Notes under the pieces: model-generated
Databases searched by the model: none
What the model saw: the letters and a program-made list of their open reading frames with translations, nothing else
Told to the model about the DNA's origin: nothing
Source: JANLVJ01 sp031363945
GTDB taxonomy: Bacteria > Bacteroidota > Bacteroidia > Sphingobacteriales > Sphingobacteriaceae
Length of the DNA stretch: 17,056 nt
Assembly: GCA_031363945.1 (NCBI GenBank)
Contig: JANLVJ010000069.1
Span: 1-17,056 of the forward strand
Direction of reading: 5' to 3'
Part shown: piece after piece, positions 1 through 7,572 of the stretch
Layout: every line of letters begins with the position of its first letter
Position numbering within the stretch: the first letter of the stretch is position 1
Translations under genes and position numbers: made by a program

Positions 1-128
1 ACTGCATTCTCAATGATGTCTTTTGTTGGATACATTGCTGCACCACCAACCATTGGATCTTTTGATTGGGCCTTCATGGCAAATGTTGAGCCTAAGGCTA
101 GGGCGAACAATAAAATTGCTTTTTTCAT
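1..128 (-). CDS. Secreted fasciclin (FAS1) domain protein, N-terminal fragment
   Basis: Reading leftwards from the ATG at 128-126 gives 42 codons that are still open at the window edge. Residues 1-20 look like a signal peptide: two lysines, a hydrophobic stretch (ILLFALALGSTFA), then a likely signal peptidase I site after AMKA, leaving Q21 as the mature start. What follows, KDPMVGGAAMYPTKDIIENA, matches from memory the start of Bacteroidota secreted single-FAS1 proteins, where a 'mVGGaaMyPskdIveNAv' stretch leads into the FAS1 fold. Such proteins are exported and thought to act in adhesion or at the cell surface; the role of this one is unknown. It lies beyond the terminator of the minus-strand operon, so it probably has its own promoter in 129-300, though none could be identified confidently. 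No Shine-Dalgarno is visible. The family call rests on the N-terminus only. Confidence 0.75.
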   Translation of the reverse strand, partial: MKKAILLFALALGSTFAMKAQSKDPMVGGAAMYPTKDIIENA

Positions 129-302
129 GATTTTGGTTTTGGAGTTTTTAACATATACGAGGAAAAGTGCTCTTGGATTTTTAAAAATGAAATTTTTTAA
201 AATCTTTAGTTGAAATAGTAAAAAATCGAATGCAAAAAAAGCTTTAAGACCGTAAAACCCACATATAAAAAATACGCCCCGAGCGAAACTTGCAATAAAA
301 AA

Positions 303-332
303 AAGCGCCCGGATCGTAAAATACGGGCGCTT
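303..332 (-). terminator. Intrinsic terminator of the mlaE-mlaF-methyltransferase operon
   Basis: AAGCGCCCG (303-311) and CGGGCGCTT (324-332) form a 9-bp GC-rich stem around a 12-nt loop. On the minus strand the stem runs straight into eight or more U residues (the A-run at 297-304 on the plus strand). That gives a good rho-independent terminator for leftward transcription, about 94 nt beyond the methyltransferase stop. On the plus strand no T-run follows, so it should act in one direction only. Confidence 0.8.
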
Positions 333-426
333 AACCAAACCAAACAATTATGAAAAACCCTCTAATAAGCTAATCAGGTAACACTTTATAATATAATTAC
401 TTATACTATGAGAAAATCAGAATGTT
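333..426. other. Intergenic spacer with a plus-strand mini-ORF after a C/A-rich leader-like motif
   Basis: Between the methyltransferase stop and the terminator. On the plus strand the hairpin is followed by AACCAAACCAAACAATT and an ATG at 350 that opens a 7-codon ORF (MKNPLIS) ending TAA at 371-373. It looks like the untranslated leader and first codons of a Bacteroidota gene, but no plus-strand gene follows because 427-1311 is coding on the other strand. On the minus strand it is simply the 3' UTR of the operon. I see no promoter. It may be a decayed gene start, or the 3' end of a small RNA. Confidence 0.3.
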
Positions 427-1311
427 TCAGAAATTTTTTAATTTGCCAATAACTCCAAGCGGAAGTTTGATCCCAGATCTTGCCTGCAGATATAATTCTC
501 CAGTATCAATTTTGCCATTTCCTTTGTAAGCCTTCTGCAACAGGTTTTCGATTATCAGAGAGGAAAATCCAAGTGAGTAGGTATTTAGAATAAGGAAATG
601 CTTTTCGGGATCAAGTAGTTTGCATACATCGCCGATTATTTCATTTATCTGCTCTTCGAGCTTCCACTTTTCTCCATTTGGGCCATTACCATAGGCTGGA
701 GGGTCAAGGATAATACCATGATAGGTTTTACCGCGTTTAACTTCGCGCTTGACAAATTTCAGTGCATCTTCAAGTACCCAGCGAATATCTCTCAAGCCCG
801 AGAGCTCCTGATTTTCATTGGCCCAGGTTATTACCTGTTTTATAGAATCAACATGCGTTACCTCTGCTCCGGATGCTCGGGCAGCAAGAGATGCTGCACC
901 AGTATATGCGAAGATATTCAAAAACCGGGGCTGATCAACTTTCATCTCCTTCAGACTCTTCGAAATATAATCCCAGTTTACTGACTGCTCTGGAAAAACA
1001 CCTACATGCTTGAATGAAGTCAGACCCAGCCTGAGCTTGATAGAGATCAGCTCATTCTTCCACTCTATATTCCAGCGATCGGGAAGATTTGACTGTTTTT
1101 TAACCCATTCTCCCGAGATGGCACTTCGACCTTTAAATTTAATGGTTGCCAGCTTCTGCCATTCCTCTGTAGAATAGGTAGCTTCCCAAATAGCCTGAGG
1201 TTCAGGACGTATCAGTACCTGATTTCCAAATCGCTCTAGCTTTTCAAAGCCTCCTGCATCTAAAAGTTCATAATCGGACCAGGCTCCTGCGCAGTGAGCA
1301 GGAATGTTCAT
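427..1311 (-). CDS. Class I SAM-dependent methyltransferase, RlmI/RlmK-like
   Basis: A 294-residue cytoplasmic protein of the family containing the 23S rRNA cytosine-C5 methyltransferases (RlmI type). Residues 1-110 form an N-terminal beta-rich part without a clear PUA domain. The Rossmann methyltransferase core follows: motif I is LNIFAYTGAASLAA at 131-144, the acidic ribose-binding end of beta-2 is VDS at 154-156, and motif IV is ILDPPAYG at 201-208, the DPPxxG signature of this group. NGEKWKLEEQ (212-221) is characteristic of the Bacteroidota version as I remember it. I do not see the usual catalytic TCS motif; the segment after beta-5 reads NTYSLGFS (243-250), so C5-cytosine methylation should not be assumed. 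The start overlaps the end of the ATPase gene by 4 bp (1308-1311), indicating translational coupling. The true substrate is unknown. Confidence 0.8.
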   Translation of the reverse strand: MNIPAHCAGAWSDYELLDAGGFEKLERFGNQVLIRPEPQAIWEATYSTEEWQKLATIKFKGRSAISGEWVKKQSNLPDRWNIEWKNELISIKLRLGLTSFKHVGVFPEQSVNWDYISKSLKEMKVDQPRFLNIFAYTGAASLAARASGAEVTHVDSIKQVITWANENQELSGLRDIRWVLEDALKFVKREVKRGKTYHGIILDPPAYGNGPNGEKWKLEEQINEIIGDVCKLLDPEKHFLILNTYSLGFSSLIIENLLQKAYKGNGKIDTGELYLQARSGIKLPLGVIGKLKNF

Positions 1312-2060
1312 TTCTTTCGTTTTAATGCTGTCATAAATTTACTTGCGAAGATGAATTCATCGAGTTCCTTATTTTCAGAATCAAGAATATCCTTATTATT
1401 TCCTTCCCACCATTTTTCTCCTTCATGAATAAAAACAATATTTTCACCGATTTCCATTACTGAATTCATGTCATGGGTAACTACTATAGTGGTGATATTT
1501 AATTCGTTTGTTAATTCGTGAATAAGCCTGTCAATAACGATACTTGTCTTTGGATCAAGGCCTGAATTAGGTTCATCGCAAAACAGGTATTTTGGTTTCA
1601 TTGCAATGGCACGGGCGATTCCAACTCTTTTTTTCATGCCCCCACTTAACTCTGCAGGATAGAGTTTATTGGTACCAGCAAGATTTACCCGCTCAAGTAC
1701 AAAACTTGCTCTGTCATGTTTTTCAGCATGACTTAACTCGGTAAACATATTTAGCGGAAAAATGATATTGTCTTCTACCGTCATTGAATCAAATAAAGCC
1801 GCACCTTGAAAAAGCATTCCTATTTCTTTACGAATGGGTACGCGTTCTTTAAAATCAAGCCTGGTAAAGTCACGCTGATCATATAAAACTTCTCCACTTG
1901 TTACTTCATACAGGCCTACCATACATTTGAGCAGGGTGGTTTTTCCTGAACCACTGGCACCGATTATCAGATTTGTCGTACCTGGCGAAAAAGAAGCTGA
2001 AATATTTTTTAATACTTCTTTCTGACCAAAAGATTTAAAAACGTCTTTAACCTCAATCAT
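1308..2060 (-). CDS. mlaF: ABC transporter ATP-binding protein, MlaF type
   Basis: A 250-residue cytoplasmic ATPase that would power an MlaE-type permease moving phospholipids or other lipids between the membranes. All nucleotide-binding motifs are intact: Walker A GASGSGKT at 34-41, Q-loop glutamine at 85 (MLFQGAALFDSMTV), signature LSGGMKKR at 138-145, Walker B YLFCDEP at 158-164, and the switch histidine at 196 (VVTHDM). The phrase GAALFDSMTVEDN is typical of the MlaF/Ttg2A group rather than of general importers. The start overlaps the permease stop by 4 bp (2057-2060) and the end overlaps the methyltransferase start by 4 bp, so all three are probably one translationally coupled unit. The substrate-binding MCE protein (MlaD), usual partner of this ATPase, is not beside it. 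The family is secure; the substrate is inferred. Confidence 0.9.
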   Translation of the reverse strand: MIEVKDVFKSFGQKEVLKNISASFSPGTTNLIIGASGSGKTTLLKCMVGLYEVTSGEVLYDQRDFTRLDFKERVPIRKEIGMLFQGAALFDSMTVEDNIIFPLNMFTELSHAEKHDRASFVLERVNLAGTNKLYPAELSGGMKKRVGIARAIAMKPKYLFCDEPNSGLDPKTSIVIDRLIHELTNELNITTIVVTHDMNSVMEIGENIVFIHEGEKWWEGNNKDILDSENKELDEFIFASKFMTALKRKK

Positions 2061-2794
2061 AAGAACAGCTGAGCAATAACATAATCAAAAAATAGAATGG
2101 CAATACAACTATAGACCAGGCCTCTGGTACTGGCTTGTCCAACTTCAAGAGAGCCTCCACGGGTATAAAAACCCTGGAATGCGCAGACAGAACTAATGAT
2201 AAACCCATAAACAAATGCTTTTCCCAGGCCTATAAACACATAACGTGGAATAAAACCATTGGTTATACCCTGTATATACTCTTGCTGGGTTAATAAATGA
2301 CTAAGCACTCCGGCCAGTAAACCACCACCGATGGCCAGTACCATCGAGATACAGATCAGCAGGGGAAACATGGTCACACAGGCAACTATCTTTGGCAGAA
2401 TAAGATAACCTCTAGAGTTAATGCCCATAATTTCAAGTGCATCTATCTGTTCGGTGATCCGCATGGTACCGATTTCTGAAGAAATACTTGAACCTACTCT
2501 TCCTGCCAGCACCAGACAAGTTACTGTAGGGCAAAACTCAAGGATAGAAGTATCACGGGTGATGCTGCCAATGACTGTTTTCGGGATGAAACTATTGAGT
2601 AATTGTGCGGCAGTCTGAACCGCCGATACCATTCCAAAAAAAACTGAAATGATACAAACGATACCCAAAGAACCGATTCCGACCGATACCATTTCTCTGG
2701 AGATTTCTTTGAAATAAACTTTCCGCTTTTCAGGTTTGCTGAAAACAGAAATTATCAATAGAATGTATTTACCGAATTGTTCAATAAAGTTCAT
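2057..2794 (-). CDS. mlaE: ABC transporter permease, MlaE type
   Basis: A 245-residue inner-membrane protein with about five to six hydrophobic segments (roughly 40-60, 82-100, 134-165, 185-208 and 226-244). The family hallmark is the stretch at 97-125, with AGRVGSSISSEIGTMRITEQ followed by IDALEIMGI, the conserved cytoplasmic coupling region of MlaE/TrgB-like permeases. Its length is close to the usual 250-260. Together with the ATPase encoded immediately downstream it would form the core of an MCE-type lipid transporter. The ATG at 2794 is first in the operon, and 127 bp separate it from the divergently read dehydrogenase gene. No Shine-Dalgarno is seen. Only the family assignment is firm; whether the system moves phospholipid inwards or outwards cannot be told from sequence. 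Confidence 0.9.
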   Translation of the reverse strand: MNFIEQFGKYILLIISVFSKPEKRKVYFKEISREMVSVGIGSLGIVCIISVFFGMVSAVQTAAQLLNSFIPKTVIGSITRDTSILEFCPTVTCLVLAGRVGSSISSEIGTMRITEQIDALEIMGINSRGYLILPKIVACVTMFPLLICISMVLAIGGGLLAGVLSHLLTQQEYIQGITNGFIPRYVFIGLGKAFVYGFIISSVCAFQGFYTRGGSLEVGQASTRGLVYSCIAILFFDYVIAQLFL

Positions 2795-2838
2795 AGAATT
2801 GGGTGAGCAGTATGCTGAATTATTGGTTCTTTAAAAGG

Positions 2839-2846
2839 CGAAAGTA
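2839..2846 (-). promoter_or_regulatory. Possible -7 element for the mlaE operon
   Basis: On the minus strand this reads TACTTTCG, 7 of 8 matches to the Bacteroidota -7 consensus TAnnTTTG, and would give a 5' UTR of roughly 40 nt before the mlaE ATG. A TTTG (complement of 2859-2862) lies upstream, but the 12-nt spacing is shorter than the usual 19 or so, so this is a weak call. Confidence 0.3.
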
Positions 2847-2921
2847 AGTAAATTAGCGCAAAATGGTTGGGACTGATCTACAGAGTTGAAGCAATTGCCT
2901 TATTCAATTAGACTAATTAAC

Positions 2922-3623
2922 ATGAAAAAATATGCATTAATCACAGGTGCAAGCGAAGGTATTGGTAGAGCTATCGCTTATGGGCTGGCTTCAATTGGCC
3001 TCAATCTCGTACTTACGGCGCGTAGTGCTGATAAACTGAATGCGTTAAAAGTAGAGTTGCTTCATATTTACCCCCAGCTTGACATACAGTTGCTTGCATT
3101 TGATCTCAGCCAGAAGAATGAGCTAAATTTGCTCATAGAGGGTATCTCGGCAAGAACTATCTTTATCAGTATACTGGTAAACAATCTGGGAATTTATGAG
3201 CCTGGTAATTTCTTTGAAGAAGCGGATGCTGTTTTTGAAAAAACGATGTTCATTAATACATTTGTGCCCTACTTCCTGTGCAAAACTTTTGGAAAAGAAA
3301 TGGCCATCAGGCAGGAAGGTCATATTTTTGGTATTGTTTCTATGGCAGGTAAAGCCCCGGTAGCAGATGCTATGTCTTATTCTATTTCCAAATTTGCTCA
3401 TTATGGGTTAATGCAAAACCTGCGTCTTGAACTTAAAAAGTCAAATGTGCATGTGACTTCTATACTTCCTGGTTCTACCCTTACTTCATCATGGGGTGAT
3501 ACTCAAATTGACCCTAAACTTTTTATTCAGGCGAATGATATTGCATTATCCTTGGTCAGCTGTCTTAAACTGACTAACGGAGCAAATGTTGATGAGATTA
3601 ATATCAGTCCGTTAAATTTTTAA
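2922..3623 (+). CDS. Short-chain dehydrogenase/reductase (SDR)
   Basis: A 233-residue classical SDR, a cytoplasmic NAD(P)-dependent oxidoreductase. The ATG at 2922 is chosen because it puts the Rossmann motif at the very N-terminus, as usual; a TTG at 2886 would add 12 unrelated residues. Visible motifs are TGASEGIG at 8-15 (cofactor binding), TAR at 32-34 ending beta-2 (an arginine here often favours NADPH), DLS at 61-63, NNLG at 87-90 (the NNAG motif with Leu for Ala), Asn112, Ser140 in IVSMAG, and the catalytic pair Tyr153/Lys157 in YSISK. PGSTLTSSW after beta-6 is normal. All catalytic residues are present, so it should be active, but the substrate cannot be predicted. It is first in the long rightward gene run and divergent from mlaE, with no clear functional tie to either side. 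Confidence 0.9.
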   Translation: MKKYALITGASEGIGRAIAYGLASIGLNLVLTARSADKLNALKVELLHIYPQLDIQLLAFDLSQKNELNLLIEGISARTIFISILVNNLGIYEPGNFFEEADAVFEKTMFINTFVPYFLCKTFGKEMAIRQEGHIFGIVSMAGKAPVADAMSYSISKFAHYGLMQNLRLELKKSNVHVTSILPGSTLTSSWGDTQIDPKLFIQANDIALSLVSCLKLTNGANVDEINISPLNF

Positions 3624-3670
3624 TGGCAGCTGAATAATTAATATATTTATCAAAACTAAATTGCCATTCT

Positions 3671-4300
3671 ATGGAAAACAGGTTGTACAGAGACAAAGCT
3701 AAAGGAATCGTTGGCGGAGTTGCAGCTGGTATCGGTAATTTTTTAAAGGTAGACAATACCATTGTCAGGGCAATTTTTGTGTTTCTGGTTATCTTTGGCC
3801 GTACTGCAGTTTTTAGTTCGTTCGTTGTGTATTGTATTCTCTGGATTGCCATACCTCCGCTACCTGCAAATACCTCTTCTGGGGCTGATTTTGAAACCGA
3901 TTACAGAATAGATCCTGCAACAGGTCTGGCTATTACAGCAAACAAGACAACAATCCGTTCTTCGACTGAAAGCAGCCGTATTTTTGGCTTTATTTTACTT
4001 GCCCTAGGGCTTGTTTTTCTAGCTGACAGGTTTATAGATATTGATTGGAATTTTGACAGATACTGGCCTGTGCTGCTGATCCTGGCAGGCGTTGCGTTAC
4101 TGGTAAGCAATAAAACCAGAAACACGCCGACCATCGAGGCTGACTATAAAGTTAAGTCAGATGTTCAGGCGGGTAGCAATACAATGAGCCATGGCTCTAC
4201 AGGAAATTCTTATAATACGGGCAATGAGCCAGGTACAGGTTACAGTAGCCCAGGCTCAAATATTAACGGAACAACAGAAACAGAGCACCGCGATTTATAA
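3671..4300 (+). CDS. PspC-domain membrane protein with a C-terminal DUF5668-like module
   Basis: A 209-residue inner-membrane protein. Residues 1-63 form a PspC domain: a basic start (MENRLYRDKAKG), then IVGGVAAGIGNFLKVDNTIV and a hydrophobic stretch with LWIAIPP at 57-63. PspC proteins are linked to envelope-stress (phage-shock) responses. After a polar linker (64-100), residues 102-146 form a two-helix module, RIFGFILLALGLVFLADRF then DIDWNFDRYWPVLLILAG, of the type found in LiaF/LiaI-like proteins. The last 60 residues are polar, rich in Ser, Gly, Asn and Thr, and probably disordered. The next gene starts with a related two-helix module 70 bp downstream, so the two proteins probably work together at the membrane. 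The exact role is inferred; no Psp or Lia regulator gene adjoins. Confidence 0.85.
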   Translation: MENRLYRDKAKGIVGGVAAGIGNFLKVDNTIVRAIFVFLVIFGRTAVFSSFVVYCILWIAIPPLPANTSSGADFETDYRIDPATGLAITANKTTIRSSTESSRIFGFILLALGLVFLADRFIDIDWNFDRYWPVLLILAGVALLVSNKTRNTPTIEADYKVKSDVQAGSNTMSHGSTGNSYNTGNEPGTGYSSPGSNINGTTETEHRDL

Positions 4301-4370
4301 ATATGAGTAAAAACATGACTTGCAATTTCCTGTTAAAAAGGGAGTTTATTTCTTCCATAAAAATAGTTAA

Positions 4371-5390
4371 ATGAATTCAAGAAAAATATTCTGGGGCTTC
4401 TTTTTGATCTTGATGGGCATCATATACCTGTTGCGTCAGTTAGGGTTTATTAGTTTTCATATAGACTGGTCTCTTATATGGTCATTATGGCCAGCATTTC
4501 TGATCATTCTTGGATTAAGGCTTATTTTTCCAAAAACTAATCGTACCGTAAATTCTCTGGTAGTTGCCATGCTGGTTTTATTAGCAGGATATATTATTTA
4601 TGATGGTTTCGTAAATAGGTTCATGGCAGATGATAACTCAACAATCTCAATGCAACAACCCAGACGTGAACAGACTGAACCTGGTAATCAGCAGGGTGAT
4701 ACAAATAGTGCACCTTCAGATAGCACAGATGCCGATTCTAATCAGAATATGACCACGTCATCAATAAAACAGCAATTCAAGATTGAGCAAAACAGTCAAA
4801 TAAAGGCAGCATCCTTATATCTTGATGGCTCGGCGGCAAAATTCAGCGCTGATGTCACACATGACAATTTATTTGAAGCAGATATACATCTTCACCAGGG
4901 TTCGTATAAAATGGAACGTTCAAGTAATGGGCAAAACGAACAGATCAAACTCATTGCCAGTCAAACTGGCTCAGGAAATAGTTCAGAAGATGCAGAGCCA
5001 AACAATGTAGTACTTAAGCTAAATCCTGATCCGACGTGGAACCTTAATATGAATATCAATGCCGGGAATGTTAAATATGATTTTACTGGTTATAAAATTG
5101 CCACATTGAAATTTAACTCTGGCTTGGCTTCAGTAAGCCTTAAATTAGGGAGTCTTGTACCTCTTGCCGTCATTGATATAAATGCCGGTCTTGCCGCCTT
5201 TAGTATAAAAATACCAGATGCGACAGGTTGTAAGGTTTTTATGGAAGGTACAATTGTGAGTACAGATTTGCCTGGGTTTATTAAAAAAGATGAGCATACC
5301 TGGGTTAATAAGTTTTATGCAAGTGCAGCAAAAAAGGTAGATATTTCTTGTACAGGCTCACTATCATCTATTTCAATTAAAACATACTAA
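4371..5390 (+). CDS. LiaF-like membrane protein with C-terminal beta domain
   Basis: A 339-residue membrane protein. Residues 3-51 are a two-helix module (RKIFWGFFLILMGIIYLL, then IDWSLIWSLWPAFLIILG) closely resembling the one in the preceding PspC protein. A third membrane segment follows at about 62-78 (SLVVAMLVLLAGYIIYD). Residues 86-135 are a polar linker rich in Gln, Asn, Ser, Thr and Asp. Residues 136-339 are predicted beta-strands in repeating pattern, for example the pair FNSGLASVSLKLG (248-260) and INAGLAAFSIKIP (270-282), like the beta-solenoid ('toastrack') domains of LiaF and DUF4097 proteins. By analogy it may sense or signal envelope stress, but function is unproven. The stop is 5 nt before the ispG start, so ispG is probably co-transcribed with it. 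Confidence 0.75.
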   Translation: MNSRKIFWGFFLILMGIIYLLRQLGFISFHIDWSLIWSLWPAFLIILGLRLIFPKTNRTVNSLVVAMLVLLAGYIIYDGFVNRFMADDNSTISMQQPRREQTEPGNQQGDTNSAPSDSTDADSNQNMTTSSIKQQFKIEQNSQIKAASLYLDGSAAKFSADVTHDNLFEADIHLHQGSYKMERSSNGQNEQIKLIASQTGSGNSSEDAEPNNVVLKLNPDPTWNLNMNINAGNVKYDFTGYKIATLKFNSGLASVSLKLGSLVPLAVIDINAGLAAFSIKIPDATGCKVFMEGTIVSTDLPGFIKKDEHTWVNKFYASAAKKVDISCTGSLSSISIKTY

Positions 5391-5395
5391 CACTT

Positions 5396-7426
5396 ATGGG
5401 TGCAGATCTTGTACAGTTAGCTCAGGCAGCTAGTTTTGATTTTTGCGATTCATTAATCCGGTACTCACGCATTCTTACAACCGAAGTAAAGATTGGGGAT
5501 GTACCTATGGGCGGTTCACATCCGATAAGGATACAATCAATGACAACTACTGATACCCTTGATACAATGGGTACAGTGGGCCAGGCAATCAGAATGGCTG
5601 AGGCAGGATGCGATTATATTCGAATCACGGCGCCCAGTATCAAAGAGGCACAGAACCTGAGTGAAATCAAAAAAGAACTGCATAAACGCGGGTATAATAT
5701 TCCGCTGATAGCGGATATACACTTTACCCCGAATGCTGCTGAACTTGCAGCCAGAATTGTAGAGAAGGTACGCATCAACCCTGGGAATTATGCAGACAAA
5801 AAAAACTTTAAAGAAATTGATTTCAGTCATGATTCATATGATGCAGAATTAGAGCGTATCAGAAGAAAGTTCATTCCCTTGGTTCGCATCTGCAAAGAAT
5901 ATGGTACAGCCATGCGTATTGGCACCAATCATGGGTCATTATCTGACCGTATCATGAGTTATTATGGTGATACACCCAGGGGTATGGTAGAATCAGCCAT
6001 GGAATTTATCAGAATCTGCGTTGCTGAAAATTATCATAACCTGGTTATTTCAATGAAATCAAGTAATGCGACAGTCATGGTACAGGCATACAGGCTACTG
6101 GTACATACCATGAATCAGGAAGGCCTTCACTTTCCGCTACACCTGGGGGTAACAGAAGCTGGTGATGGTGAAGACGGAAGAATTAAATCAGCTCTTGGTA
6201 TAGGAACCTTACTGGAAGATGGCTTAGGTGACACAGTACGTGTTTCTCTCACAGAAGAGCCTGAATTTGAAGCTCCCGTAGCCATGGCACTTGTATCAAG
6301 ATATACCAGGAGAGGTGAAAAATTGAAATTTGACCTGAGTAGCAACGTACCAGATATATCACTTTTACCTACAAAAAAAGGGGTACTTGGATACCCAGTT
6401 TCACCGTTTGAATACCTGCGCCGGCAGACTACAGATCTTGAATTTATTGGTGGTATGCATGTGCCGAGAGTTTTTGCAGACTTAAGTAAAGCAGGTGAAA
6501 TGCGTGATCCGGCTATTCTGAATAATTTTGGTTATCACTATAGCCCGATCCTTGATAAATATCATATTGACGATATCGCTGCAGACTTTATTTATTTCGG
6601 AGCATCAATACCAGCATTTCAGCTACCTGGAGGCCTGCATGGTGTTTACGATCTGCTTACATGGCAAAAACTGACCGGTGAAAGTAAAATCAATTCTTCT
6701 CCATTAATAAGCATCGAAGAATATTACAATTTAAGGCAGCATCCAGGTGAACTGATAGAAGAACCTATTTTTAAAAACAGGAATTTCCTGCATGTATTAG
6801 CCGGTGAAGTTGATGACAGGCTGCTTGATCTACTAAAAAACGATTCCCATACAGTCATCATTCTTGAAAGCATAGATGAAAAGGTAATGCCAGTTTTCAG
6901 GCAACTCTATTTTCGGTTAGTACAGCGAGACATGATGAATCCGGTTGTATTAAAAAAGTACTATCCTGGCTTTTCAAAAGACGATTACCTGCTGACTGCC
7001 ACAGCCGATTTGGGATCATTATTTCTCGATGGTTTTGGAGATGGTATCTGGCTTGATAATATGCCTGCCGCGTTTGGGATTTTACAAGCAAGTCGTACCA
7101 GGATTTCTAAAACAGAATATATTTCCTGCCCTTCCTGCGGTCGAACGCTTTTTGACTTACAAGAAGTTACCCAGCTTATCAGAAGTCAGACAAGTCACCT
7201 GAAGGGGGTTAAAATTGCCATCATGGGGTGCATAGTAAATGGCCCTGGTGAGATGGCTGATGCTGATTACGGCTATGTTGGGGCAGGTCCTGGTAAAATT
7301 ACCCTTTATAAAGGGCGTGTTGTAATGCGAAAAAATGTTGATTCTGATGAAGCTGTTGGTGAGTTAATAGAGATAATAAAAGAAGATGGAAACTGGATTG
7401 AAGCTGGTGAGTCATTTGGTTTGTAA
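5396..7426 (+). CDS. ispG: 4-hydroxy-3-methylbut-2-enyl diphosphate synthase, large three-domain form
   Basis: This is the penultimate enzyme of the MEP isoprenoid pathway, reductively converting MEcPP to HMBPP with a [4Fe-4S] cluster. The TIM-barrel domain begins around residue 27 (TEVKIGDVPMGGSHPIRIQS) and includes ITAPSIKEA, ADIHFTPNAA and KVRINPGNYADKK. The C-terminal cluster domain carries the three iron-sulfur ligands Cys578 and Cys581 (CPSCGR) and Cys612 (MGC), and the catalytic Glu619 in NGPGE. At 676 residues it is much longer than the roughly 370-residue E. coli enzyme. The difference is an extra middle domain (about 300-560), as in plant and Bacteroidota/Chlorobi enzymes. All key residues are present. 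The ATG at 5396 gives an N-terminal extension of about 20 residues. HMBPP feeds prenyl diphosphates, including those for heme side chains and quinones, but adjacency to the hem genes may be incidental. Confidence 0.95.
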   Translation: MGADLVQLAQAASFDFCDSLIRYSRILTTEVKIGDVPMGGSHPIRIQSMTTTDTLDTMGTVGQAIRMAEAGCDYIRITAPSIKEAQNLSEIKKELHKRGYNIPLIADIHFTPNAAELAARIVEKVRINPGNYADKKNFKEIDFSHDSYDAELERIRRKFIPLVRICKEYGTAMRIGTNHGSLSDRIMSYYGDTPRGMVESAMEFIRICVAENYHNLVISMKSSNATVMVQAYRLLVHTMNQEGLHFPLHLGVTEAGDGEDGRIKSALGIGTLLEDGLGDTVRVSLTEEPEFEAPVAMALVSRYTRRGEKLKFDLSSNVPDISLLPTKKGVLGYPVSPFEYLRRQTTDLEFIGGMHVPRVFADLSKAGEMRDPAILNNFGYHYSPILDKYHIDDIAADFIYFGASIPAFQLPGGLHGVYDLLTWQKLTGESKINSSPLISIEEYYNLRQHPGELIEEPIFKNRNFLHVLAGEVDDRLLDLLKNDSHTVIILESIDEKVMPVFRQLYFRLVQRDMMNPVVLKKYYPGFSKDDYLLTATADLGSLFLDGFGDGIWLDNMPAAFGILQASRTRISKTEYISCPSCGRTLFDLQEVTQLIRSQTSHLKGVKIAIMGCIVNGPGEMADADYGYVGAGPGKITLYKGRVVMRKNVDSDEAVGELIEIIKEDGNWIEAGESFGL

Positions 7427-7572
7427 TGAGTTAAAATTGTTATAAAGATGTTGCGGTGCATTTTTTAAAAAATAGCATAGCCTTTTTAAGAATTTAGGAA
7501 TCTGACAATTGAATGACAGGAACGCCATCCTGAATGTTGATTTTTGTAACATAAAAGAAATCAATTCAGCCA
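7427..7572. other. 146-bp spacer between ispG and hemA
   Basis: The largest gap within the rightward run from 3671 to 15993, and so the likeliest place for a heme-operon promoter or leader. It holds an AT-rich self-complementary stretch at 7457-7477 (TGC, ATTTTTT, AAAAAAT, a bulged A, GCA) with no loop, which is unlikely to be a terminator. A TTTTTG at 7541-7546 resembles a -33 box, but no TAnnTTTG follows at the right spacing. No riboswitch was recognised. Confidence 0.35.

Noticed and set aside
13..213. Plus-strand ORF of 66 codons
   Set aside because: It is the antisense of a convincing signal peptide and FAS1 start on the minus strand.
212..236. Promoter for the FAS1 gene on the minus strand (TTTG at 236-233, TACTATTTC at 220-212)
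   Set aside because: The spacing is too short and the -7 match is poor in an A/T-rich stretch where such matches are expected by chance.
2886..2921. Upstream TTG start for the dehydrogenase
   Set aside because: It would place 12 unrelated residues before the Rossmann motif; the ATG at 2922 fits the family.
7457..7487. Terminator after ispG
   Set aside because: The self-complementary stretch is almost all A and T with no loop, and the T-run is offset; too weak to call.
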